64,000 nt of DNA from Falsiroseomonas sp050563535 (GTDB taxonomy: Bacteria; Pseudomonadota; Alphaproteobacteria; Acetobacterales; Acetobacteraceae). Both the position numbers and the translations under genes were made by a program. The notes under the pieces were generated by a model. It was not told the DNA's origin and made no database searches. It was given only the letters and a program-made list of their open reading frames with translations. The stretch spans positions 62,001 through 126,000 of the forward strand of contig NZ_JBNXUO010000005.1 of NCBI RefSeq assembly GCF_050563535.1, in the 5' to 3' direction. Of this stretch, positions 30,631 through 39,050 are shown one piece after another; position 1 is the stretch's first letter; each line of letters opens with the position of its first letter.

Positions 30631-31131
30631 GTGGATGGACGCAGGCGGGAGATGCCGCCGGAGCTCTTCGCGGCGGAGGTTGCGCGGGAACTGCCGCGCC
30701 TGCGGCGCTTCGCGCGGGTGCTGATGCGCCCGGCGGAAGCGGCCGACGACCTGGTGCAGGAGACGGTGCTGCGCGCGATCGCGGCGCGGCGGCAGTTCAC
30801 GCCCGGAACGAACCTGCGCGCCTGGCTGTTCGTGATCCTGCGCAACGCCCGCAACGCCGAACTGCGGCGCCTGCGCAATGCGCCGCTCCTCGGCGAGGCC
30901 GGGCAATTCCACCCCGGCATCTCGGGCGGGCAGGAGGAACGGCAGCACATGCGCGACCTCGCCTCCGCCTTCCTGCGCCTGCCGCAGCCGCAGCGCGAAG
31001 CCCTGTGGCTGGTGGTCGTGGAAGGGGTGGACTACGGCGAGGCCGCGCGGGTGCTCGGCATCCCCGTGGGAACTGTCAGGTCGCGGCTTTCCCGCGCGCG
31101 TGAGGCGCTTCGCATCGCACTGATGGATTGA
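30631..31131 (+). CDS. ECF-family RNA polymerase sigma factor (EcfG-like)
   Basis: A 166-residue sigma-70-family ECF factor. Region 2 contains FARVLMRPAEAADDLVQETVLRA and the core-binding/-10 helix GTNLRAWLFVILRN. Region 4 has QREALWLVVVEGVDYGEAARVLG and the helix-turn-helix GIPVGTVRSRLSRAR, reading the -35 element. GTG 30631 is chosen because GGGAG lies 9 nt upstream; TTG 30625 and ATG 30652 are alternatives. It faces a NepR-like anti-sigma gene across 94 nt, which makes it a candidate general-stress sigma factor (EcfG) under PhyR-NepR control. No phyR is in the window. No GGAAC-type autoregulatory promoter was found upstream. Confidence 0.85.
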   Translation: MDGRRREMPPELFAAEVARELPRLRRFARVLMRPAEAADDLVQETVLRAIAARRQFTPGTNLRAWLFVILRNARNAELRRLRNAPLLGEAGQFHPGISGGQEERQHMRDLASAFLRLPQPQREALWLVVVEGVDYGEAARVLGIPVGTVRSRLSRAREALRIALMD

Positions 31132-31225
31132 TTGCAGCGGACCTGTCCACCGACCATTTCCCGAATGCGCCTGGCCACCACATGGCCGCCACGAAGCCAC
31201 CGCTTCGGGCGCATGGCGGCACGGC

Positions 31226-31489
31226 CTATTTGCGCTCGGTTTCCTTGAGCAGCCGCAGCAGGTCGTCCGGCACCGGCTCGGACAGCGCGGCGTCGTAGAG
31301 CCGCGACAGTTCGCGTTGCAGCCAGCGGTCGAACGCCGCCTCGCCAGGGTCGCGCGGCAGGCCCGGTGGCAGGGGCGCCGCCCCTTGGGCCGGGGCGCCC
31401 ATCGTCTGGAGGTTGGCGCTCATACCCGCAGGAGCGTCCGGGGCGGCCCCGGGTTCCGCGATGCGGCGGCGCCTGTTCCGGGCCGTCAT
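31226..31489 (-). CDS. NepR-like anti-sigma factor
   Basis: A small protein (87 residues from ATG 31489; 65 from the alternative ATG 31423). The C-terminal half matches NepR: FDRWLQRELSRLYDAAL then EPVPDDLLRLLKE, corresponding to the two helices that clamp the EcfG sigma factor and the conserved EPxPD turn. NepR blocks EcfG until phosphorylated PhyR, mimicking sigma, pulls it away. The N-terminal ~40 residues are Ala/Pro-rich and disordered, as usual for NepR. It converges on the ECF sigma gene instead of preceding it in the same operon, which is the common alphaproteobacterial order. Confidence 0.68.
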   Translation of the reverse strand: MTARNRRRRIAEPGAAPDAPAGMSANLQTMGAPAQGAAPLPPGLPRDPGEAAFDRWLQRELSRLYDAALSEPVPDDLLRLLKETERK

Positions 31490-31690
31490 GGGCGGCAGGC
31501 GTGAGCGGGGGCGGGTGACAGCGAGAGGTCCTCAGCCGCCACGGACGTCAGATGGCCCCCATCATGCGCCGGAACGGCGATGCCGGCGTCTGGCAGAGGC
31601 CGACCCACGCCGTGCCTCTCGCCCGTTTGATGCCCCATCGACATGACGTCACACATAGGCATCGGGTCTCGGTTTCCGCAAGGATCGATC

Positions 31691-32458
31691 TCAGCGGTGG
31701 TGCAGCGTACCGGCAAGGATGAATTCCGTCAGTGCCCGTGCGAGGCAGTCGTGGAGTTCGTCCGCCACCGCCACCCTCTGGCCCCGCGCTGCCCGTTCCA
31801 GGTCCAGCCGTTCCGTCTCGGCCCAGTGCTTCATGATGGTCCAGCGGCTGAACAGCTGCGCCCCGCCGGCCGCCGCCGCCAGCCGCAGGCGGTCGCGGTA
31901 GGTCTCCACATCGGCATTGGCCCGGAAGAAGCGGGAGAATTGCGGGTCCATGAGGATCACGTCGGTCCGTTCCCCCCGGGTGGCCCGGAGCCGCGCGATC
32001 GTCTCCTGCACCGTGTCCGACATGTCATCGGCCGGCAATCCGCGCGCGGCCTCGACCGTGCCGAGCTGCCAGACGATGAGGTGGGGGCGCAGCCGGGGCG
32101 CCTGTTCCGCGATGATGCGGGCGTGGTCGGCCGCCGTGGTCCCGCGCCCGCCGAACACCCGGACCTGCACGGAGGCCGGAGAGACGCGCGCACCGAGCAC
32201 GCTGCGCAGGCGTTCCGGCCAGGTGGCGTTCGGGCCCGAGGTGCCGCCCGCCTCGGTCGATGCGCTGCCGACGACCATCACCCGCAATTCCCCGCGTGCG
32301 AGGGCGGCGAAGGCGCCGGGCAGCGGGGCGGCTTCCAGCATTTCCGGCGGCGCGCCGCAGCCCGGCGGCTCCGCGCGCGCCACCCCGGCCCCGAGCAGCG
32401 CCAGCCCCAGGGCGACCGCCGGCAGCAGCAAGGGTGGCAGTGCGCGCATAGTGGTCAT
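31691..32458 (-). CDS. SGNH/GDSL-fold secreted protein with altered active site
   Basis: A 255-residue protein with a signal peptide (MRALPPLLLPAVALGLALLGAGVARA) and an SGNH-hydrolase fold. Block I is VMVVGSASTEAG, block III IVWQLGTVEAARG and block V DELHD. Aligned with relatives that read GSSSTAG and GTNDA, the usual nucleophile Ser position is Ala (the next residue is Ser) and the oxyanion Asn is Val, while Asp-x-x-His is kept. It may be inactive, or use a shifted Ser. Its start overlaps the stop of the OpgC-type acyltransferase (ATGA), so it likely serves the same glycan. A de-esterase or acyl carrier/acceptor role is inferred. Confidence 0.75.
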   Translation of the reverse strand: MTTMRALPPLLLPAVALGLALLGAGVARAEPPGCGAPPEMLEAAPLPGAFAALARGELRVMVVGSASTEAGGTSGPNATWPERLRSVLGARVSPASVQVRVFGGRGTTAADHARIIAEQAPRLRPHLIVWQLGTVEAARGLPADDMSDTVQETIARLRATRGERTDVILMDPQFSRFFRANADVETYRDRLRLAAAAGGAQLFSRWTIMKHWAETERLDLERAARGQRVAVADELHDCLARALTEFILAGTLHHR

Positions 32459-33630
32459 GGCCTAGCCCCCTGAGCAGGGGCGGGCAAGGCGCCTTTGCGG
32501 CCCCGCCCGCCTTCCGCGTACCAGGCGGAGACGATGCCGACGAGGATCAGCGCCGCGAGCCCGGCCAGGTTGACCGCCACCTGCATGGCCGCCCCGGCCG
32601 AGGCCTCGATCGCCAGCCGGCCCAGGAAGGACAGGAAGATGCCGGCGCAGAAGACGGGCAGGCTGTGCTGCCCCATCAGGGCGAAGGGCGCCGCCAAGGC
32701 GCCGTTCAGCCAGCCGGATCCGGCCGGGATCAGGTGCCCGAGCAGCCAGGTGAGGAACAGGACGGAGGCGAGGCGCGCCGGGTGCAGGCCGGTCTTGTCC
32801 ACGCTCGACAGGGCGGAAGCCAGCCATTCCGGCGCCTCCACCCCCCGGAACGGCCCGTGCCAGACGAGGTTGAGCAGCAGCGCCGTGCCGGCCATGGCGA
32901 GCAGCCCGAGCACGGCCATGCCGCGGTTCCAGGGCAGCAGCCGCGCCAGGCGCTGCGGGTCCGCCCGCGCCAGCGCCACGCCGATGGCGAACAGGAACTG
33001 CCAGGCGAGCGGGTTGAAGAACCAGCCCGATCCGGTCCAGCTCGGCAATTCCCAGTCCAGCAGCCGCGCGGCGACATACAGCGTGGCGGACAGCGCCAGC
33101 AGCAGCCCCGGCCGCGCCAGCAGCGGCAGGGCCGGCACGAACATGGCCAGCAGCACGATGTAGAGCGGCAGGATGTCCAGGAAGGCCGGCTGGTAGCGGA
33201 GCAGCAGCGCCTCCAGCAGGGCGCGGTAGGGCTCCTGCCCGAAGGGGTCCAGCTGCAACTCGTCGAGGTAGGCGGCCTGGTCCAGCGCGGCGGCCGAGAA
33301 ACCGACCTGCGCCGTGAACACCACGAACAGGAAGATGTGGGCGACATACAGCGTGCCGACCCGCCCGGCCACGCGCCCCGCGGCCCGCAGCCAGCCCTCG
33401 CGTTCCAGCATGCGGCCATAGGCGATGCCCCCGGCATAGCCGGCCAGCAGCACGAAGAACTCCGTCGCGTCGCAGAAGGCCACGTTGCGCAGCGTCGCCT
33501 GTCCCAGCAGATTGCCGGGCGTGTGGTCGACGAAGATGAACCAGAGCGCGATTCCCCGCAGTACATCCACCCGCAGGTCGCGCCCGGGCCTCACCAGCGA
33601 TCCGATCGGGGCGGGCATGTCCTGCCACAT
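32455..33630 (-). CDS. opgC: OpgC-family membrane acyltransferase
   Basis: A 391-residue polytopic protein of the OpgC family, which adds succinyl or other acyl groups to periplasmic glucans. The N-terminal block RDLRVDVLRGIALWFIFVDHTPGN is the family hallmark and contains the conserved Arg and His. About ten hydrophobic helices follow. ATG 33630 is used; ATG 33618 is possible. First gene of a two-gene operon with the SGNH-fold protein. No opgG/opgH glucan synthase is nearby, so the acceptor could be another surface glycan. The gene starts 17 nt from the divergent TPR-methyltransferase. Confidence 0.87.
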   Translation of the reverse strand: MWQDMPAPIGSLVRPGRDLRVDVLRGIALWFIFVDHTPGNLLGQATLRNVAFCDATEFFVLLAGYAGGIAYGRMLEREGWLRAAGRVAGRVGTLYVAHIFLFVVFTAQVGFSAAALDQAAYLDELQLDPFGQEPYRALLEALLLRYQPAFLDILPLYIVLLAMFVPALPLLARPGLLLALSATLYVAARLLDWELPSWTGSGWFFNPLAWQFLFAIGVALARADPQRLARLLPWNRGMAVLGLLAMAGTALLLNLVWHGPFRGVEAPEWLASALSSVDKTGLHPARLASVLFLTWLLGHLIPAGSGWLNGALAAPFALMGQHSLPVFCAGIFLSFLGRLAIEASAGAAMQVAVNLAGLAALILVGIVSAWYAEGGRGRKGALPAPAQGARP

Positions 33631-33647
33631 TCGCGGAGTCCAACCCG

Positions 33648-34859
33648 ATGGCGCAAGCCTCGCCTGACGACCTTCTGCGCGAAGGCGCGGCGCGGCACCG
33701 GCGCGGCGACCTCGGCGCGGCGGAACGGCTGTACCGCCGGGTGCTGGCGCTGCGGCCGGCCGACGGCAACGCGCTGAACCTCCTCGGCGTGCTCGCGCGC
33801 CAGCGCGGCGACCTTGCGGCGGCGCTGGACCTGTCGTCCCGCGCGGTCGCGACCATGCCGGACAGCCCGGTCTACCTGGCCAATCACGGCGCCGCGCTGG
33901 CGGAAGCGGGGCGGCTGGACCATGCCGTGCCGGTCCTGCGCGCCGCGCTGGCGCGCCGCCCGGATGATGTGGTGAGCCTGCGCAACCTCGGCCAGGCGCT
34001 GTGCGGCGCGGGTGAAGCCCGTGCCGCGCTGGCCCCCCTGCTGCGCGCGGCCGAACTGGCGCCGGACGCGCCGGAACCCTGGCTCGCCCTCGCCCATGCC
34101 CGGCGCGAGGCAGGCGAGCCCGGCGCGGCGGAGGCGGCGCGGCGGGCCCTGGCCCGCCCCGGCCTCGCGCCCGCCCTGGCCGCCCAGGCGCGCTTCCTCC
34201 TTGCCGCCCTGGGCGAGGAAGCCGCGCCGGACCGTGCGCCGGCCGCCTATGTGCGCGACCTGTTCGACCAGTATGCCCCCCGCTTCGATGCGGAACTCGA
34301 AGGCAGGCTTGCCTACCGGACCCCCGCCCTGCTCGCGGCGCTGCTGGAGGCGCATGGCGTGGCGCCGGATCGCTCGCGCCGGGTACTCGACCTCGGCTGC
34401 GGGACGGGCCTGTCCGGGGTGGCGCTGGCGCCCTTCGCGCAGCGCCTGACCGGGCTCGACCTGTCGCCGCGCATGCTGGAGGAAGCGCGGCGGCGCGGTC
34501 TCTACCAGGCGCTGGAGGAGGCGGACCTGCTGGATTGGCTGCCGCGGCGGAAGGCGGCCTTCGATCTGGTGGTGGCGGCGGATGTGCTGAACTACCTCGG
34601 CGACCTCGGCCCGGCGCTCTCGGCGGCGGCCGGCGCGCTGGCGCCTGGCGGCTGGATGGCCTTCAGCGTGGAGGCCGGGCAGGGCGCGCCCTTCGCCCTC
34701 GGCCCCGGCCTGCGCTACCGGCACGATCCCGACCATGTCGCGGCACTGGCGGAAGGGACGGGCCTGCACGTCCTGGCGCGTCAGCCGGCCGTGCTGCGAG
34801 AGGAACGTGGCGAGGGGGTGCAGGGCGTGCTGGTCCTGCTGCGCCGCGCCGCGGGCTAG
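33648..34859 (+). CDS. TPR-repeat SAM-dependent methyltransferase
   Basis: A 403-residue two-domain protein. Residues ~1-190 are four to five TPR repeats (for example LYRRVLALRPADGNALNLLGVLARQRGD). Residues ~195-403 form a class I methyltransferase with motif I VLDLGCGTGLSGVAL, motif II LTGLDLSPRMLEEAR and FDLVVAADVLNYLGDLGPAL. The TPR part presumably docks a protein or lipid-linked substrate. The ATG at 33648 has GGAG 9 nt upstream. Its TAG stop shares a CTAG palindrome with the convergent permease gene. TPR-methyltransferases of this build often sit near glycosylation loci; the target is unknown. Confidence 0.85.
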   Translation: MAQASPDDLLREGAARHRRGDLGAAERLYRRVLALRPADGNALNLLGVLARQRGDLAAALDLSSRAVATMPDSPVYLANHGAALAEAGRLDHAVPVLRAALARRPDDVVSLRNLGQALCGAGEARAALAPLLRAAELAPDAPEPWLALAHARREAGEPGAAEAARRALARPGLAPALAAQARFLLAALGEEAAPDRAPAAYVRDLFDQYAPRFDAELEGRLAYRTPALLAALLEAHGVAPDRSRRVLDLGCGTGLSGVALAPFAQRLTGLDLSPRMLEEARRRGLYQALEEADLLDWLPRRKAAFDLVVAADVLNYLGDLGPALSAAAGALAPGGWMAFSVEAGQGAPFALGPGLRYRHDPDHVAALAEGTGLHVLARQPAVLREERGEGVQGVLVLLRRAAG

Positions 34860-35938
34860 GCGAACAGCCCCAGCTTCCGCGCCAGCGTCCAGACGGGGCC
34901 GACCAGCAGGTTGCAGGCCACCTGCCGCACCAGGTGGAAGCCCAGCACCAGCGGCACGCCCACTTCCAGCGCCTTGGCGGTGATGGTCATCTCCGGCATG
35001 CCGCCCGGCGCCATGCCGAGGATGGCCGCCGCCGCCGGCAGTCCCGCAAGCCCCGCCAGCCCGGCCGCGAGCAGCGCCAGCAGGGCCGAGAGCAGCACGG
35101 TGGTGACCGCCGAGGCGACCACCAGCCGCCGCGCGGACAGGATGAAGCGCCGCGTCATCCGCTGGCCGAGCGACGCGCCCATGCCGATCTGCGCGGCGTC
35201 GATCATCCAGAGCGGCACGCCGGACGGCAGCAGCCCGAAGGCCGACAGCAGGATGACCATGGCGCAGGGGCCCAGCATCCAGGGATTGGCGAAGTCCAGC
35301 GCCCGCATCGCCAGCGCCACCGCCAGCCCCGCCGGCACCAGCAGCGCCAGGCCGGGCAGCACCACCTCCGGCCGTTCCACCAGGAAGGCGCCCGCGCCGC
35401 CATGCGGGGCGAGCCAGGTGATCAGCGGCGGGACGACCACCACCACCGTCATCACCCGGATGGTCTGCGCCAGCGTCACAGCCGGGACCGAGACGCCCGC
35501 GCGCTGCGCCAGCACCGCCATCACCACCACGCCGCCCGGCACCGCGGCGAAATAGCCGGTCTTCGGATCGGTCCCGGCGAAGCGCGCGAAGGGGCGCGCC
35601 AGCACGATGCCGGCCGCCACGCTGAGCACCGCTCCCAGTACCAGCCAGGGCAGCGCAAGGCCCAGCGCCTCGATCACCGGGCGGGTGAAGGTCTGGCCGA
35701 GCCCGAGGCCGAGCACGAGCAGCGCGGTGGGCCGCGTCGCCGCCGGCACCGTGGCGCGGTCGAACCAGGCCAGCAGCCCGGTCGCCATCATCGGCCCGAG
35801 CATCCAGGGCAGCGGGATGCGCAGCCACCAGAACAGCGCCCCACCGGCCATGGCGACGGCGGCTGTCAGCAGCATGGCAGGCAGGCCGGCCAGGCCGGCG
35901 GAAGGGGATGGGGAGGATGGCACGGGACTGCCGCGCAT
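34856..35938 (-). CDS. AbrB-family integral membrane permease-like protein
   Basis: A 360-residue protein with two repeated sets of about five hydrophobic helices (PF05145-type, sometimes labelled ammonia-monooxygenase-like). Each repeat starts with a helix and a Pro/Gly motif: RIPLPWMLGPMMATG in the first and FANPWMLGPCAMVI in the second. The reentrant LGMAPGGMPEMTITA motif near residue 310 and AAVPGGVVVMAVLA are conserved. Function is uncharacterised; likely a transporter. Longer reading from TTG 35965 is possible but the ribosome site is too close; ATG 35938 is preferred. Its stop shares CTAG with the converging methyltransferase. Confidence 0.83.
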   Translation of the reverse strand: MRGSPVPSSPSPSAGLAGLPAMLLTAAVAMAGGALFWWLRIPLPWMLGPMMATGLLAWFDRATVPAATRPTALLVLGLGLGQTFTRPVIEALGLALPWLVLGAVLSVAAGIVLARPFARFAGTDPKTGYFAAVPGGVVVMAVLAQRAGVSVPAVTLAQTIRVMTVVVVVPPLITWLAPHGGAGAFLVERPEVVLPGLALLVPAGLAVALAMRALDFANPWMLGPCAMVILLSAFGLLPSGVPLWMIDAAQIGMGASLGQRMTRRFILSARRLVVASAVTTVLLSALLALLAAGLAGLAGLPAAAAILGMAPGGMPEMTITAKALEVGVPLVLGFHLVRQVACNLLVGPVWTLARKLGLFA

Positions 35939-36004
35939 CCTCGGGGCCGCGGGACGGCCCGTCAAATCCTGCGCAGGGCGGGTCTGCCCTGTGCCGGCGG
36001 GGGT

Positions 36005-36922
36005 TCACGCCGCGGCCGGCCGCGGGGCGCGGTAGGGCGGGAAGAAGCCCGCCCCCGCATCGCCGCCAAGCCGCGCATGCGCCCGCGCATCGAGCACGGC
36101 GCCGAGCAGCAGGCTCGGGCGCGTCGCATTGCCGAAGCCCGCCTTGAAGCGGTCCAGCCCGCAGGGTGGAGCGCCGATCGGCGCCAGGCCTCCGCCGAGC
36201 ACGATGCGCGTCACGCCCTCGGCCAGCAGGGTGCGGATCGCGAAATCCATCACCGCATGGCCCGCGCCGCCTTCGCGCCCCGCGTCATCGGCGGCGCCGA
36301 GATGGTACCACGCCGTCCCGCCATGCCGGAACCACATCCCCATCGCCACCACCGCGTCGCCCCGGAAGGCCGCGAAGGCGCGCAGCCCAAGCCCGGCCAG
36401 CGCATCGATCGTGGCGCGGGGAAAATCCTGCATCCCGCCCGTGAAGCCGCGCCGGGCCGCCAGCCCGGCCTGGAGCCGCAGCCAGTCATCCACGCGATCG
36501 GCCGCCGGCACCTCCGCGACGCCGCCATGCCGGGCGGCGCGGCGGATGTGCCGCAGGTGGTGCGCGGCCGGGGCGTAGATGCCCGCCGCGTCCAGCACGA
36601 GGTGGTGGCGCTTGTAGGGCCGGTGATGGGCGAAGGCCGTCGCCGCGCCGGGGGGCGAGAGCGGGTCGGCCACCGCCACCAGGCTCACCGCCCCCGCGGC
36701 CGCGATCTCCGCCAGCCCCGCAGCGATGTCCCAATCCGCCCCGAAGGGAAGCAGGGGATAGGGGCCGCAGGCATCCACCAGCCCGGTCGCGCCGATCGGC
36801 CGCAGCAGGACCGCAGCGCCGCCCCAGGCCGCGACGCGCAGCGCATGGTGCCCGCCGCCGAATGCCGCGGCCAGCGCCGTCGCATAGGCCGGGTCGGCAT
36901 AGGGCGGCAGCGTGCCGGTCAT
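36005..36922 (-). CDS. FemAB/GNAT-like acyltransferase (last gene of GT41 operon)
   Basis: A 305-residue protein with a GNAT/FemAB (BioF2-like) fold. Supporting segments are RRGFTGGMQDFPRATIDAL, the acyl-CoA-fold stretch AFRGDAVVAMGMWFRHGGTAWYHLGA and the terminal CGLDRFKAGFGN, which matches the RFKxGFG ending of FemAB-type enzymes. It would transfer an acyl or aminoacyl group onto an amine. ATGA overlap with the preceding methyltransferase and the tight operon suggest it acylates the amino group installed by the DegT aminotransferase. That is inference; no donor is identifiable. Confidence 0.62.
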   Translation of the reverse strand: MTGTLPPYADPAYATALAAAFGGGHHALRVAAWGGAAVLLRPIGATGLVDACGPYPLLPFGADWDIAAGLAEIAAAGAVSLVAVADPLSPPGAATAFAHHRPYKRHHLVLDAAGIYAPAAHHLRHIRRAARHGGVAEVPAADRVDDWLRLQAGLAARRGFTGGMQDFPRATIDALAGLGLRAFAAFRGDAVVAMGMWFRHGGTAWYHLGAADDAGREGGAGHAVMDFAIRTLLAEGVTRIVLGGGLAPIGAPPCGLDRFKAGFGNATRPSLLLGAVLDARAHARLGGDAGAGFFPPYRAPRPAAA

Positions 36923-37671
36923 GCGGTGGCGACGTCCCGCCAGGCCGCCGGCAGGCGCGACTCCGGCTGCCTTGCCTCACGCCAGACATGGAAGCTGCAT
37001 TCCCAGAGCCCGTAGGCCGCCCGCATCTCGACATGGCGTGCGAGTTGCGCGCGGCAGAAGCGCATCACCTCGTCCGCGCCCCAATGTAACAGGTCCTCGC
37101 GTTCCCAGTCGACATGCTTGCTCATCGCGTTGAAGGCGAGGCCGTGGCGGGTGCTGCGCCACAGGGCCGCGAGGCTGGCTTCCGCATAGGCCAGCATCTC
37201 CGCGTGGCTGTTGGCGAAGCGGCAGGTGAAGATGCCGCAGGCCAGCACGGCGTCGTAGCGCCCGCCCTGCAACGGCGCGGGCACCCCTGCCGCAAGGATG
37301 TCGGCCTGCAGGAAGCGCAGCCCCGGCCACCGCGCGCGCGCTGCCGCCAGCACCGGGGCGCTGATGTCGATGCCGGTGTAGTCCACGCGGTCGAGCAGCC
37401 CGTTGGCCGCCAGCCAGTCCGGCAGGAAGCCGGCGCCGCAGCCGAAGTCCAGCAGCGTGGGCCGCTGCGCCGGCTGCGCATCCAGAAGCGGGCGCAGCAT
37501 CACCTCGTAGCGGAGCGCGAGGTCCCGCGCATTCGGCCACCAGAGCCCCTGCGGGCTGGCGCCGAGCGTGGCGAAGCGGTCCTCGATGCTGTCGAGGATG
37601 CGGGCGAGCGTGCGCGCATGCGGCGCCTGGCGGGCGGGGTCCATCCGTGTGGTCTCCGGTGCGGGGCTCAT
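36919..37671 (-). CDS. Class I SAM-dependent methyltransferase
   Basis: A 250-residue small-molecule-type methyltransferase. Motif I is LLDFGCGAGFLPDWLA (~73-88), motif II VDYTGIDISAPVLAAAR, and YDAVLACGIFTCRF forms motif IV. The segment LHWGADEVMRFCRAQLARHVEMRAAYGLWECSFHVWR (split) is an aromatic-rich C-terminal lid like those in sugar and polyketide methyltransferases. Both ends overlap neighbours by ATGA (stop with the acyltransferase start; start with the FAD gene stop), so it is translated with them. Substrate unknown. Confidence 0.83.
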   Translation of the reverse strand: MSPAPETTRMDPARQAPHARTLARILDSIEDRFATLGASPQGLWWPNARDLALRYEVMLRPLLDAQPAQRPTLLDFGCGAGFLPDWLAANGLLDRVDYTGIDISAPVLAAARARWPGLRFLQADILAAGVPAPLQGGRYDAVLACGIFTCRFANSHAEMLAYAEASLAALWRSTRHGLAFNAMSKHVDWEREDLLHWGADEVMRFCRAQLARHVEMRAAYGLWECSFHVWREARQPESRLPAAWRDVATA

Positions 37672-39050
37672 GCGGCCATCGCGGGTGCCGCCGCCTCGGC
37701 CAGCCGCGCGGCATCGGCCACGAGGTCGCCGACCAGCGCGTGACCGCCCGTGGCGGATCGCAGCACGGCGAGGTTGGGAATGCCCCGCAGCTCCGCCAGC
37801 GCCGCCTCCCGCGCGGCGGCAAGCTCCACCGTCTCCACCGCGAAGCGGCCGGCGCCGACCGGCCTGTCGGCCGCGATGCGGGCGCCGCGCGGCAGGACCC
37901 CGAGCCCGGCGAGCGCATCGGCCAGCGCCCGCGTGCCCGGCGCCGCGCCGCCCGCGATGGGCAGCTCCGCCAGGATCCGCCAGGGTGCGCCGGGCGGAAG
38001 CCGCCGGCCTTCCAGCCGGTCGGGGAAGCCGAGCCGCAGGAAGGGCGTCGCCGGATCGTAGGAGGCGAGCCAGTGGAGAGCCGGCGCCGTGCCGCCCTCG
38101 ACCGTCAGCAGCCGCGCCGCGGCCGGCAGCGTCACCTCCGGCAGGGCGGGCAGGAAGGGAAGGGCGTTCGGCCCGGCGGCGAGGACGAGAAGGTCGGCCG
38201 GCAGTTCCGCGCCCCCATCCAGCCGCACCGCCACCACGCCCCGGGCGCCATGCCGCAGCGCGGCGACCCGTGCGCCGGACCGGACCTCGACCCCGGCGGC
38301 CGAGAGGGCCGCGTCCAGCGCCGTGGTCCAGCGGCCGATCCCGCCCTCCCGCGGGTAGAGATAGGCGGGCGCATCGGCAGCGCGCGGCGCTTCGGCAGCC
38401 CGGGGATGGGCCAGCCGCGCACCCAGCGCGCCCATCTGCCGCAGCCGCTCGGTCTCCTCCCCGTCCGCGACGACCAGCCGCGCGGGCAGGCGTGCCTGCG
38501 CCGCGTTCCAGGCCAGCGCCTCCGGCTCGGCGCCGAGCAGCGCGCGGCAGGCGGGGCGCAGCAGCGTGTCGAGCAGCGTCGGGCCGAACAGCGCCCCGAG
38601 CCGCGCCGCGAGATGCGGCGCCGCCCCCGCCGGGTCCGTGTCGAAGGCGCGGGCCAGAAGCTCCGCCCGCGCCCGCGCCAGCACCACGGGCGGCAAGATG
38701 CGCGCATCGGGGCAGGGCGTGTCGTGGTTCAGCCTGCCGCAGGCGACATGCCCCTGGGAGGGCTCGGCGCCGAGCCGGTTCCAGGCACATGCCGCGCCGG
38801 CATGGAAGACGCCGGCATGGAAGACGCCGGCATGGAAGACGAGGGCGTCGGCCCGGGCATTGCCGCTCTCGCGCGGGACACGGATGCCGAGATCGGCCGG
38901 CCCGGCTTCCGTCGCCGCCGACCGCCACCCTGCGCCGGGACGCGGGCCGGCTTCCAGGATGCGGACGGCGAAGCCGCGGTCGGCCAGCAGCAGCGCCGCC
39001 GCCATGCCGCCGATCCCGCCACCGATGATGACCGCGCGGCGGGGCATCAC
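37668..39050 (-). CDS. FAD-dependent oxidoreductase, amine oxidase/desaturase-like, with VFHAG repeats
   Basis: A 460-residue flavoprotein. The Rossmann motif VIIGGGIGGMAAALLLADRGF with the ribose-binding Glu in RILEAG spans ~7-35. GIGRWTTALDAALSAAGVEV and LVLAAGPNALP are typical of the NAD(P)-binding-like phytoene-desaturase/monoamine-oxidase superfamily. Residues 71-85 are three exact copies of VFHAG, encoded by a perfect 15-bp repeat, near the substrate-domain border. ATGA overlaps link it to DegT upstream and the methyltransferase downstream. In context it may oxidise a sugar or amine intermediate, but amine oxidases are rare in sugar pathways, so the chemistry is open. Confidence 0.8.
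   Translation of the reverse strand: MMPRRAVIIGGGIGGMAAALLLADRGFAVRILEAGPRPGAGWRSAATEAGPADLGIRVPRESGNARADALVFHAGVFHAGVFHAGAACAWNRLGAEPSQGHVACGRLNHDTPCPDARILPPVVLARARAELLARAFDTDPAGAAPHLAARLGALFGPTLLDTLLRPACRALLGAEPEALAWNAAQARLPARLVVADGEETERLRQMGALGARLAHPRAAEAPRAADAPAYLYPREGGIGRWTTALDAALSAAGVEVRSGARVAALRHGARGVVAVRLDGGAELPADLLVLAAGPNALPFLPALPEVTLPAAARLLTVEGGTAPALHWLASYDPATPFLRLGFPDRLEGRRLPPGAPWRILAELPIAGGAAPGTRALADALAGLGVLPRGARIAADRPVGAGRFAVETVELAAAREAALAELRGIPNLAVLRSATGGHALVGDLVADAARLAEAAAPAMAA
38796..38840 (-). repeat. 15-bp tandem repeat, three perfect copies, in frame
   Basis: Units at 38796-38810, 38811-38825 and 38826-38840 read GCCGGCATGGAAGAC on the plus strand and encode VFHAG three times on the minus strand. 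Copies are identical, so the array is young or slippage-prone; copy changes keep the frame. Confidence 0.95.

Noticed and set aside
35939..35965. TTG start giving a longer AbrB-type permease
   Set aside because: The putative AGGA site would be one base from the TTG; the extra residues are low-complexity, so ATG 35938 is used.
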